A DNA stretch of 64,000 nucleotides from Notholithocarpus densiflorus (Eukaryota > Streptophyta > Magnoliopsida > Fagales > Fagaceae): the NCBI GenBank assembly GCA_030021035.2, contig JARYZH020000229.1:62001-126000 (forward strand), in the 5' to 3' direction. Shown here one piece after another: positions 53,919 to 64,000 of this stretch. The translations under genes and the position numbers were made by a program. Every line of letters begins with the position of its first letter. Within the stretch, counting starts at the first letter, position 1. The notes under the pieces were generated by a model. The model saw only the letters and a list, made by a program, of their open reading frames with translations, was not told the origin of the DNA and did not search any database.

Positions 53919-54947
53919 TGATAGGCCAAGAATGTATTGACCCCTTTTGGTAAATTAATCAATTAATTATCCAAGTGAATTAATTAGATTCAATTACATG
54001 CAATAAAAGTGGTAGCATAAACAAATCACCAACTAAGTTAAATGCAGCGGAAAATAAATTTGACACAGGTGATTTGTTTACGAATAGGGAAAACCATCGA
54101 GGCAAAACCCCACCGGGTGAATTTAAGGTCACCACTTTTGAGAATCCACTATTATCAAAACTAGCGGTTACAAGTAAAAGGAATCCCAGTACCTAACACC
54201 AACCTATAGTTGAACTCTTACCCCAATACCCAATTGGACTTGTGATGTAGCGGCAATCTCTCCTTTCAATGCACGAATCCCAGTACGTGACTAATCAATG
54301 ATGCACGGATCCCAGTACGTGACTAACACACCAACTTGAGGAAGATGTTGGCTATAAATGTAGCGGCAATCTCTCATTTCAATGCACGAATCCCAGTATG
54401 TGACTAACCATTGATGCACGAATCCCAGTACGTGACTAACACACCAACTTGAGGAAGATGTTGGCTGTAAAGTTCTTCAGTTCATCCAATAATGAAGATC
54501 AAGAAGCTCATTGGTTACAAAATCTTTGGCGCAAAGACACAGTAGCTTCTAGAGAGAATATGATGAACTAGGGCAAATTTGTCTCTGGTCACAATATGCA
54601 TGTATTATCACTTTGCATCAAATGTGATGGCCCTTAAAATAATCCTTATATATGTCTAGGGTTGTGAGAAAAGAAATCCTACAGAAGTACTCATGGATGT
54701 GCGTGAAATTAGATCTAGAAATTCTAATTTCGTAATTCTTGACAGATACAGCTTCTGTCAAGTTTCAACATTAATCCTCGATAGAAATGATTCTGTCGAG
54801 ACATCTGTCGAGCTTTAATGAACAACACTTTTTCACTTGTTTCTTGGTCAGATTTGCATGGCTTCAATACTAAACTTGAACACTTGTTTCTTGAAGTACT
54901 AAACCCATCCTAGATCTACCAAATTACAAGTAAAGTGCGTTTTATCA
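53919..54947 (-). mobile_element. Copia LTR (about 1.03 kb) with internal 113-bp duplication
   Basis: It starts TGATAGGCC next to the primer site; the far end is placed at TTTTATCA (54947) by the short inverse, with some uncertainty. Two head-to-tail 113-bp units (54246..54358 and 54359..54471) contain TGTAGCGGCAATCTCTC, AATCCCAGTACGTGACTAA and CCAACTTGAGGAAGATG. Confidence 0.6.
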
Positions 54948-55059
54948 AAGGATTAGCCAATTTACGTAACATATGTCTCTAACATTCTCACATATGTCCT
55001 AACATGATAGAAATAAAGTTCCTTCAATTATGTGGTGGAAACACATCATGTAAGACCAA

Positions 55060-55181
55060 TTTTCTTTTATTGGTAAGTTGCACATGCACATGCACATCTC
55101 AATGGGTCTTGAACTTACAACCTCAACCTCCCCTTAGAACTTATAAGGGGGAGGTTGAGCTACAGCTAGAGCTCATTGGCA
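55060..55181 (-). mobile_element. tRNA-derived SINE with 9-bp target-site duplication
   Basis: TAAGACCAA flanks both sides (55051..55059 and 55182..55190). On the minus strand a box-A-like GAGCTCTAGCTGTAGCTC is followed by a box-B-like AAGTTCAAGACCC and an A-rich tail (T-rich at 55060..55071 on the plus strand). A related, more decayed copy may lie at about 55215..55325. Confidence 0.7.
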
Positions 55182-55809
55182 TAAGACCAAATTTTTATCA
55201 AAAACAAAAACTAAAAAAGATTTTTTACTGATAAGTTACAATTTTGAACTTAAAACCTCACCCAGCACCCATTCAAATTGTAGAAGGAAGTGTCATTTGA
55301 GCAAGAGCTCTTTGGCCCAAATTATTAAAGTAATTGAAGATATATAAAGAAAATTCTATTAAAATTTCTTGAAATATTTATTAATAAAGTTTTAATCGTA
55401 GTTGTATTTAAAATTTCTTGAAATTTTGATGATAGAATTTCACCAAGACCAGGACTAGAACATTAAATTGAGTAGAATGGCACCTAAGACCCAATTGTTA
55501 TTATATTACATGTGAAACTTTATATAGATAGTATAATATGAAATTGAGCAACATGGTGTAGACCCAATTTTTGTTATATATTACGTATGATACAATAAAT
55601 AGATCTCTAGTGTGTTATGTGTGAGATTCAGCAAAGCATTTTTAGTTAACAAAAGGAGTCTTACTATTTCAGGATGAATTAGCACAAGAGCTACAATAAC
55701 CAACCATGTTAAAACAAACAAGCAAGTACTATTTTTCTAACAGAAAATGAAAACAAAGACTCAGTAGAAGGAAGGGGAAATCAACTGCAACTCTGATATA
55801 GCAACTCTA

Positions 55810-55849
<40 letters not shown>

Positions 55850-55879
55850 TATGGTGAGTTAAAAGGTTCCAAAAAGTTT

Positions 55880-57075
55880 GCAAGTGCTTCATTTACATAA
55901 TAAAAACTAGATGGTCAAGTAATAAGTCTCAAATGTCACAAGCACATTATCAGTTTTAATTCTACCAGAGAGAAAAGCACTTTGGGAATTAGTAACTACT
56001 TGGGCTAAAATTACTTTCAAGCGATTAACCAACACTTTAGCAATTAACTTGTAAACAACATTGCATAGGCTAATAGGTCTAAAATCAAATACTCTCTTTA
56101 GATTCTTTATTTTTGGGATAAGAGAGATGAATGTGGAATTAAGTGAATCATGCACCACCCCAGAATTTAAGGCATTGAGAACTATAACAGTTACATCATC
56201 ACCTGCAATATTCCAAAAAGACTTGTAAAAAATAGAGGACATACCATCAAGACCTGGGGCGGTGAGAGGAGCCATTTGTTTGAGTGCTTGTTGAACTTCA
56301 TCTGCTAGGAATTTGCGATCTAAAGCTAAGTTCATATCATCTGATACCGCTAGTTGCATGACATTCAGAATCTCATCAAACCCCGATGGCGTTGAAGTTG
56401 TGTACATATTTTGAAAATAAGACTCCACCAAATTACCCATCAAAACTTCGTCTTCCACCCAAGAACTAGCCTCATCTTCCAAACCTAGAATATAATTACT
56501 TTTATTTCTTTGGTTGGCTTTACAATGAAAATATCTAGTGTTTTAGTCACCTTGTTTTAGCCATGCTGTTCATGAAGGTTGCTTCCACATGTATGACTTT
56601 CCTCTTCAATTTCTCAATATTATCTCTAAGCTGATACACCCGGTTTGGATTTGAGGAATAACCACCTGATTCCCCTGTTACCTTCAATTCTCGAAGTTTC
56701 TTTGCTAGGGAATTTCGGACATGCCCAAAAGTTTTACAATTCCAAACTTTCAAATTTTCTTGACATGAGAGTATCTTCTGATTGAAACCCCAAACCGAAG
56801 AGGCATGGTTGTCTGAATTCCATGAATCTTGAACCACACCTTCACAAGAATTGTCTTTGATCCACATGGCTTCAAAGCAAAAAGGTCTTCCCTTTCTATA
56901 AAACCTCTTAAGCTCTGAATCCGTGCAAAGCAAAATCGGTTTGTGATCTGAGTGGAAAGCATGCAAGTGATGAATTTGAGTAGTAGGAAATCTCAACATC
57001 CAGTCCACAGTAGCTACACCCCTGTCCAAGCGAATCCAAGTATTATGAGGCCCCGGTCTCCTATTGCACTAAGTG
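55880..57075 (-). mobile_element. Decayed L1-type LINE fragment (endonuclease end to mid reverse transcriptase)
   Basis: Minus-strand frames 57029..56547 (HSDHKPILL, endonuclease end) and 56482..55907 (FRPISLCNVVYKLIAKVL, SQSAFLSGRIKTDNV, reverse transcriptase fingers). They are separated by a frameshift and a nonsense codon in the region that reads YFHCKANQR. The catalytic palm is missing. It belongs to a different subfamily from the LINE at 47.8 kb, judging by the motif wording. Confidence 0.85.
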
Positions 57076-57085
57076 AATGGTACCC

Positions 57086-57743
57086 ACTTTGGATGTCATT
57101 TTGAATTTCTATTATGAATTCTTATCTAGCAATGCCTCTGGATGGAAGGTACATTCATCATATGTGTGTGAACATGTGATATTTAGGATTGTATGTCCCT
57201 ATCTTTGCCTACATAATTTTGAGTTTTAAAGCCAATGAGCCAGAGCTCATCTGGTACCTTCTTCTCCCACAATAATTGGTTGGAGGGTCACGTTGTGGTT
57301 CAAGATCCACTAGGTGCGTAACTTACCAATACAGAAAAGAAAAACAACAAACAAACAAAAAATTTTTGTAGAAATTTGAATATGTTCAGAAAATATGTTT
57401 TTGATGACTAAGATCAGAAAATTCTCTAGGATTATGACCTTTGCTGGCCCTCAAATAATTGGCAGGGGCTCTCCTTGTCTGTTTTGTTAATGATGGCAAC
57501 ACCCTCCCATCCTCTCCTGACAGTTAATTAATGACGGTATTTTTGTAAACAGGAGAGCAAGAATGGGAAGGAAAACATGGAGAGCTGGCCTTTTTTTGAG
57601 GACATGAGTAAAATTTTGTCTATTTAAAAGATTTTTGTTTTGAACAAGAGACCAAGAATGGGAAGAAAAGCAAGAAGAGCTGGCCATATTTTGAGGACGT
57701 GAATAGAATTTTGTCTGATCTTGATGTAATGGCAGCAAAATGA
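57086..57743 (+). pseudogene. RNJ: RNase J copy 3: last exons only
   Basis: Homology to unit 1 begins in intron 16 (ACTTTGGATGTCATTTTG, equal to about 13607), directly after the LINE fragment. Exon 17a (57553-57627) keeps its acceptor and frame but ends in ...ILSI. Exon 17b (57648-57743) has lost its acceptor (AACAG is AACAA, base 57647) and has Met to Val in FEDM. No upstream exon exists, so it cannot be expressed as RNase J. The flank stays homologous to unit 1 to about 58600. Confidence 0.92.
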
Positions 57744-59300
57744 TGGGCCAAGAAGGAAACTGTTTTTACCAATTTTATAGAAGACCTTTCAGCAAGATGG
57801 ATGTTCTATTAAAATTAAGACAGCTCTAACCACAATGAAGATACACAGCAACATAATAATTATATTATGGATTTATGGCGTGGAAGAATTGAGCAACAAT
57901 AGGTGAAGTAGATTTGTAGGACACAGAGAATGTAAATCAATCAAATGAATTGCTGAGAAAGGGGAGGGTGACCCAAAGAGAATTTTGAATTTTGTTACAT
58001 TTGACGAAAATGTATCATTACACATTACTCTGTTTTGATGTTTAGGGATACATTGTAACTGCACCATAGTTAATGGTGAAAGTACAATTTCTCCAAAAGT
58101 CTTTATCATTGTTTAGTTAAATAGATACATTTATGGGTAGTATTATGTGATTACACTTAGTTTTAGGTGGATTCATTGTCGATGAATTTTTGCTGCTCAG
58201 TAAATTTGTCTTCTACACTAGTATTCAAAAACCACAACTTAAAAAAAATTGGCAAGCTTGAATGTAACAATTTGAATAATTCTTTAGTCAAAATAACTAT
58301 AATAGAAAGAAAAGATTCGAAAGAATATTACCAACAAAAATAGATATGGTTTCAATATCTAATTGAGAGTTTTAAATTAGCCACACTATAAATATAGAGA
58401 AAATAAATTGGCAGTGAGAGGACCTCACATCAAGCACAACGGCTCCAACCTCTAGGCAATCAAGTAGCTTCAATCACTAGGCAATTGGCAGCGGCCGACT
58501 CGAGAACATAATTCATACACGCTGATTTAGCCCTTGCATATTTGGGTTAGACTTTCCTCCAAAGGAAAAAGCTTTATATGGAAATTAGGAAACTGTTTCT
58601 TCACAAAAATCTTGAAAGATGATGACCATATCTGGACAAGGATGACGAAAAACTTGGGGGAGAGTAACAAACTCTCCCGTGGTTGGATTACACACATGAT
58701 TATCATTAAAATCATAATCAGTTAGGCATATTAAACCATTAATGGAATATTCATCTGTCAAATATCCACCGATGATCGATATGTTTTTTTGTCATCAAAG
58801 TCTTTAACCCACCACCTATTTTTAAAGAAGATATTTCAAAAAAATCCACAGTTTAGCAGTTATATACATATATTTTTTATAATCAATAGAAATTTATTAA
58901 GAAACAAACTGCCGAGCAGCCAAAAAGCCAAAGTCTACAACAGGGAACACGCAACCAGCAAATACTACATCAGAGTAACAATGGAAAAGCACCTGAACAA
59001 ACAAGTCAGGTGCAAACCAAAACCAGAACTTAAAGAAACACAACTAGGTGCAGGCCTGCACCATACAATTTATTTCCGAAAAATTACAAACTACACAGCC
59101 AACTAGGACTAATCTACCAACAAGCAATAAGGAGATAGCCAGAACTCTACCTTCCAATCAAATCCTTAGACTTGAACAATACATCAGATATATCCTACCT
59201 GATGCATATTTTGGTGTTGATACCAGACCTGTGATAAGGTCCTTTAATTTCAATCCTTGCCTTCACCTGTTTCCTTATGAGACCAGTAATATGATCCAGT
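57744..59300. other. Unit 3 downstream flank, no gene
   Basis: Matches unit 1 14261..15440 minus the SINE and minus one 75-bp repeat. After about 58600 the sequence is AT-rich with no recognised frame; 58790..59300 may be the 3' UTR of the LINE fragment that follows. Confidence 0.5.
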
Positions 59301-59303
59301 GTC

Positions 59304-59835
59304 TTAACAGCTCCCAAACGCACTAAAACCCAAGATCATCAGACCTTGCACTTCTCCAAGATACAAGAGCAGCAAAGGGATGCAATCTTGGTGTTTGAGT
59401 TTACCAGAAATAAGAGGGACACCTAGGTACCTGACAGGCAAGTGGCCTTCCTTGAACTTGAGAATATGTAGGATCTGTTGCTTCAAATTGAATTGCACAC
59501 CAGCAAAGAAAAATTCACTTTCAGAGGCATTAGCAGATAATCCAGAAATTTGATCAAATTCTGTTATAGCTGCTTGAATAACCTCAATTGAGTGCAAATT
59601 GTCATCAGAAAAGCACAAGTGGGCAATTCTTTGCACTTAGGATGAAATCTAAAGCTACTGGACTCCTGGACTTTACAGAGCAAGATTCTTGAGAAAAATT
59701 CCATCCCGGGTACAAATAGGTAAGGGGTAAAGGGATTACCTTGCCTAATCCCCTTCACCTCCTTTAAAATAACCCACTAGACTGCCATTGAGTGGTATAG
59801 AAAAGGATGGAGAAATTATGCATTCCTTATCCATT
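59304..59835 (-). mobile_element. LINE reverse transcriptase fragment
   Basis: The minus strand reads PLNGSLVGYFK, GIRQGNPFTPYLF and then (after a frame break) HLCFSDDNLHSIEVI, ITEFDQISGLSANASESEFF and GHLPVRYLGVPLIS. The catalytic FADD is FSDD, and several residues after it are deleted. It is a short, dead piece of another LINE subfamily. Confidence 0.85.
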
Positions 59836-60003
59836 CTACAACTCTAGCAGGAATTGGAAGACACACCAACAAAAAAACAAAAAAAGCCTTCCAGGCTAGA
59901 TGAGAAACTAATAGAGATTAAAACTAAATATTTGTATTTGTAAAATTTGAGGAGTAAAACACTAAGTAGCTGCACCCCGTAGCCAGTGCCAGCATCAAGA
60001 TCA

Positions 60004-60421
60004 CAGTGGCGGCTCTAGAAATTTTTCTCAGGTATTCCTTCAGAAGCATAAATTATACAATCTAATAAAAAGAGAAATTCATAAATTGACAATAACAACA
60101 ATAAAAAAACACGCAAATACATAAAGTTTACAATTGTCTTTTACGAGTTTTCATATTTTAAAATCGTTGCATGATAGTCTCATTATCAATGCTACAAATT
60201 ACATCTCTTTCAATGTACACAACCAAGCAATCATTCATCTATTGAATATATAACAAATTATGGAGCAAAATTTAATTTTATTGACATAAAAAAAACTGAA
60301 GGTGTTCCCAAAATTTGTTTGAAAGGTAGACAAATAAAAATTTTAAATTATTATATACAAAAAAAAAAAAAATTCAGGTCAGAGTGGTCCTGCGACCACC
60401 CTGTGCTTGTGGCGCCGCCCC
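60004..60421. mobile_element. Short hAT-like MITE
   Basis: It begins CAGTGGCGGCTCTAGAAA and ends with the inverse GTGGCGCCGCCCCTG. It sits inside the block that is continuous in unit 1 (near 18205), so the ends are supported by the empty site. The interior is AT-rich and non-coding. The target duplication was not resolved. Confidence 0.7.
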
Positions 60422-60870
60422 TGCTTCTTAACTCTGCTCCCGCCAATCATGTGGCTACTGTTTCCTCCCCACTTGTCATTATCAGGCTGCCATTGATGAA
60501 AGACAAATTACAAGTTGTAAATGCATTGACTCAATTAAAAAGAAAATTACATAGTAAAATTTCAAATCAAATCGAAGACAGAAACCCTTTCAAAGAAACT
60601 GACAGATATGCAACTATGCAAGTATATGACTGCTCTATCGAGGTTCTTCTTTTGATCACAAACCTATATGGCTTTGCTCTGAGCTCTGAAGATGAACCGG
60701 TATAATTCTACAGACCAGAACGGCCCTTCCGTTTCGAAGCAATCTTTGTCAATCTCAACTGAAACTATGGAGTAAAAGATCCTTTGGAATGCTAGGCTTA
60801 TGGACAAAGAAGAATTTTTTACGTGTACACCAAAACACTAACTAATATGATGGTTGATTACTACTACTAC
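60422..60870 (+). other. Unit 3 copy of the 18165..18720 block
   Basis: Aligns with unit 1 through GGCTGCCATTGA, AATGCATTGACTCA, GACAGATATGCAA, TATGACTGCTCTATCGAGG and CCAAAACAC. The short frame 60319..60705 runs through it but begins inside the MITE. There is no recognised product. Confidence 0.4.
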
Positions 60871-62487
60871 TCAAGACTCTTTTGTTTAATTCACCTAAAA
60901 CTAAAAAGCAAAGCTACGGGTCCATTTTAATTGTATTGTTCGCTTTACCTGGAGTTGGGTTTTTCCTTTGAATCTGAAGCTGGGTTCCTTCCACGGCCCG
61001 CTGGGATGTGAGGTAGAGTCGGACGTCTGAGGAGTGCTGCAAATGCAACCCATCCGTCACAAATTTAGTGGTAAATCGGAGATTTTGAGTAAAAAGGAAA
61101 GCCAATTCTGGTGAGGTGGTGGTTCTTCCTTCCGATTATTTGGAGGGGAGACAGAGAGATTTTGATGAATATTCAAAGGCAGCTGCGCAGGAGAGAGAAA
61201 ATTTTGATTATTTAGCGTGAAACAGTCTTTTTCTTATTTAGTGAGGTGTCAAAGTTTTGAGTTATTAGATTAAATGAAGGGTTGAGATTTGTGCTATTGC
61301 ACCCTAGGTATTGCACGGAATCTCAATCCCTCCCAATCCAATTCAGCTGCTGCTCACTATTCAGCTGAGATTTATGAGTTATTAGATTAATTTGAATCAT
61401 ATATGTGTGTAATTATGATTGTTTTTAGTTGTACCGTGCATATGCATAAGTTATACACTAGTAAAATAATAATATTAATTATAAATTGGCAATTTAAATA
61501 ATTAGTTTTGTATTATATATGTCATTTAGAAAAGAGAAATATTATATCCACAACCCTTTCATAACAAATCCTAAATAGTAAGTCGTTATTGGTTATTATG
61601 GGTGGGCAAAAAAGTAATTTATGTTGTAAATTCAAATTAAAACCAATAACAATTTTTCACCTATTATTTGTTGTGAAAATGTTATAAACGTAATACTTCT
61701 CTTTAAAGAATGGTGCGCTATAATTTTATTGGAAAAAAATTGGGCAGCAAGTTAGCATAAGAAAAAAGAATTTACATCAAAACAGAGGAAACAGAATTGT
61801 ATTCTAAAAAAATTGTTAGTTCAAAGACTGCAAAGTTTGAATACAAAGAAAGGGTGCAGCTATGAATTTTTTTTTTTTTGATGAACTGCTACGAGTTATA
61901 AGGCAAACATCTTCAGCAAAAATGTATTAAAAAAATGTCCAACTAGCAAAAAGGCTGATCCATGCATAAGATTTCTCACTTTGCACACTTATTTAAATAT
62001 CCAAGTGGAGCCAACTACTGGTCCATTTCTGTAAGTACAGTCAACATAAAACTAACTACTGGTCCAGTTCACACAAATTGGAGGGAAATCAGCATTGGGA
62101 AATGGCTTTCCACTATGCAAAGGTCTAGGCAGGTGATCATATTAAGTTCTTAATTGCCCAAGCTTATTCAAACCCATCTTTTATCACAATCATCCAATTC
62201 AACTGCATTTGAGACAATTAAAATCATGAACTATTCAAATAGAATAAAAACCATTATTTTTTCTATTTTTTTGAAGGGAACAAATTCTATTCTTGAGATT
62301 TTAAGTTACTCCTAGTTAAATTCTTAGTTATGCTGAATGCTATGGGCCAAATCACTCTGTAAAATTGTTTTAACTCTCAAACAACTTTCAATGCATTTTG
62401 TTTGAACATAATCTTCTAGTTGAAAATCAATGGCACCATGAACATTCCATCAATCAAACCATAATTTTTCAACAATTGAGGCAATTT
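60871..62487. other. Intergenic, no gene seen
   Basis: AT-rich sequence with short purine runs. The region 60930..61180 is less AT-rich (minus-strand frame 61105..60914) but matches nothing I recognise. Confidence 0.45.
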
Positions 62488-63587
62488 GAGGGTCTGTTTG
62501 GTTGGAGAGATGGAAAAGTGGGAAAATAGAAATGGGTAGGAGATGGAAAAGTAAAAGGATAAAAGAGATTTTAATTTTCTCTCCTAGTGGCGTTCAATTT
62601 TGGGGGTGAAAAAATAGAGGGATGGAAAACTATTTTATTTAATTGAGGAGAAAAGTGAGAAGATAAAAAATGTAATTTATATAAATTTATTCTTATGTCT
62701 TTATTACATTAAATAAGAAAAATGTTACTTATTATCAATTATAATTAATAATTCTTCTAAAAAAAATTATAAAATTACATCTTATAAAAATGAGCATATT
62801 ATACATATTAGAGCATTCGTATTAGCTTGTACAAAAATTTCTTTCTATTTTAGCATAATAATCTACATTTTCTATTTTACACACTTTTTAAAATACCACA
62901 CATCAGATTATTTATTTTGTACTACATTTCAATAAAATATTATTTTTTCTAAAATTTTTTAATTGTTTATCTTGCTTCACAGACAATAATCATCATCTAC
63001 TCTCTTCCTTTATCCTTGAGATACGTAAAAAAAAAAAAAATTAAATACAAAATGAATAGTGCCGGAGTAAAATTGTAAATTTGCATGATTACTATAAAAA
63101 CCATGCATTTTTATACAAATTTGCATGAACTGATGTAGTGATGTTGGTGAATTTTGGAAATGTGATACTTTTTCTATTATACAAGCACTGATGTGAGTGT
63201 TCTTTTATTGTTATATTTTTCTTTTTTATAATATTTTTATAGGAAAGTGAAAAAAAAAATAACATCACAAATTTGAAGCTGAACAAGGAAAAAAAAAAAA
63301 CCATAGCAATAGTAGGCTAGTAGTAGTTGTAGGAAAGAAAGAAAGAAAGAAAAAAATCCAAGAGAAATACTCTCACTATTGAGGGTAAAAAAGTAAATGA
63401 GAAAACTCAAGAAAAATTATTTTATTTTATCCTCAATTTAGGAAGGTTGATTTTTGGTGGGGCCAGGGAGAAAACTCCTGACCCCACCATTTTCTCCCTC
63501 ATTTTCGTTCTTAACCAAACACTCCTCACTCTCATTTTCTCCCCACTTTTCCATCTCTCCAATAATCACCCCTACCAAAGGCCCTCA
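62488..63587. mobile_element. 1.1-kb foldback element
   Basis: The left arm, GAGGGTCTGTTTGGTTGGAG then AGATGGAAAAGTGGG, is matched by the inverse right arm, CCCCACTTTTCCATCTCTCC to CCAAAGGCCCTC. The arms are long and imperfect, with no coding interior. A MITE of the GAGCAYTCACATC family is nested inside. Confidence 0.7.
62812..63205 (+). mobile_element. Nested MITE of the GAGCAYTCACATC family
   Basis: The left end, AGAGCATTCGTATTAGCTTG, and the right end, CAAGCACTGATGTGAGTGTTC, are inverse. The interior shares TCTATTTTACAC, TTTTTTAATTGTTT and CTTCACAG with 22255..22690. Confidence 0.65.
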
Positions 63588-64000
63588 CTCAAGCAATCTA
63601 CTTCAAAACTAATACCAGTGAGCCCCTTCAACACCCCCATAACAAATACACTCAATTATTGACCAATAATTCTAATAAGTTCAAGTAATCTCTTGACTGT
63701 GGCCAATTAGATGTTGATCTTTGTTCTTCTCAACCAAAAAAAAAGATGTTGATCCTTGTGAGTCTTAAAAAACGTAGGCCTTCTGACTTTACTGGTCCAT
63801 GAACTAGATAAATTTAATGCTTTTTTCTAAAGTAATTTTGAAAACTCTTGTACCATTACAAGAAATTGAATTTAACAAATCAAATGACCATCACTTCTGC
63901 TTTTTCTTTATATTAATGTCCTCTCAAATTGAATTAGTACCCGTATGAGGTATGAATGAGACTGAATTTAGAGAATAAGAATGGGAAGTGATAAATACCG
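63588..64000. other. Window end, no gene seen
   Basis: AT-rich sequence without a recognised frame or repeat. Confidence 0.4.

Overview
This is a plant nuclear DNA window, almost certainly from a eudicot and probably a woody one. A Fagales-like origin is only an impression from the repeat families. The evidence is AT-rich sequence, many small GT-AG exons, plant-type LINEs, Copia and non-autonomous LTR elements primed by initiator-tRNA-Met, tRNA-derived SINEs and MITEs. One full-length host gene is present: organellar ribonuclease J (17 exons, 1860..14260, + strand, 884 residues). It has the metallo-beta-lactamase/beta-CASP nuclease core fused to a C-terminal GT-1-like trihelix domain, as in other land plants.

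Layout. 1-1.86 kb: MITEs and promoter. 1.86-14.3 kb: RNase J, with a RTE-type LINE tail, a SINE and microsatellites in its introns and two alternative last exons. 14.3-25 kb: repeat-dominated (SINE, 75-bp tandem repeat, a SMART-like micro LTR element split by a 1.47-kb non-autonomous LTR element, a LINE tail, a hAT-like element with a nested MITE). 25.0-26.5 kb: an unknown small first exon joined to a broken argininosuccinate synthase relic. 27.9-38.5 kb: second, dead copy of RNase J exons 9-17, interrupted by a 2.85-kb solo LTR and a composite LTR insertion. 38.9-42.8 kb: a MITE-like insertion and a truncated Copia element. 43.2-46.1 kb: second copy of the 20.9-25.2 kb block, including the unknown small exon. 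47.7-52.7 kb: a large LINE on the minus strand with an open 1217-codon ORF2. 52.7-57.1 kb: unusual short-period repeats, a gutted Copia element with its LTR, a SINE and a decayed LINE. 57.1-60.9 kb: a third fragment of the same duplicated segment, beginning in RNase J intron 16. 60.9-64 kb: no genes; a foldback element with a nested MITE.

The organising event is a tandem segmental duplication. Unit 1 runs from about 8.63 to 25.2 kb, unit 2 from 27.92 to 46.09 kb, and unit 3 from 57.09 to 60.87 kb. Each unit was later cut up by insertions. Because the copies align, each acts as an 'empty site' control for the others. This gives exact ends and target-site duplications for several elements. Only unit 1 has a credible RNase J; units 2 and 3 lack the catalytic exons and carry splice-site, nonsense and frameshift lesions.

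The most interesting biological signal is the tandem pair of alternative terminal exons of RNase J, seen in all three copies. They encode two versions of the last helix of the trihelix domain. Other points are the in-frame exon fusion at the argininosuccinate synthase relic, the shared small ORF of two non-autonomous LTR elements, and an odd array of roughly 10-bp TTTCAA-type repeats upstream of the big LINE. No CRISPR, operon or RNA gene was found. All exon boundaries were read by eye from splice sites and remembered protein family sequence; none was tested against transcripts.
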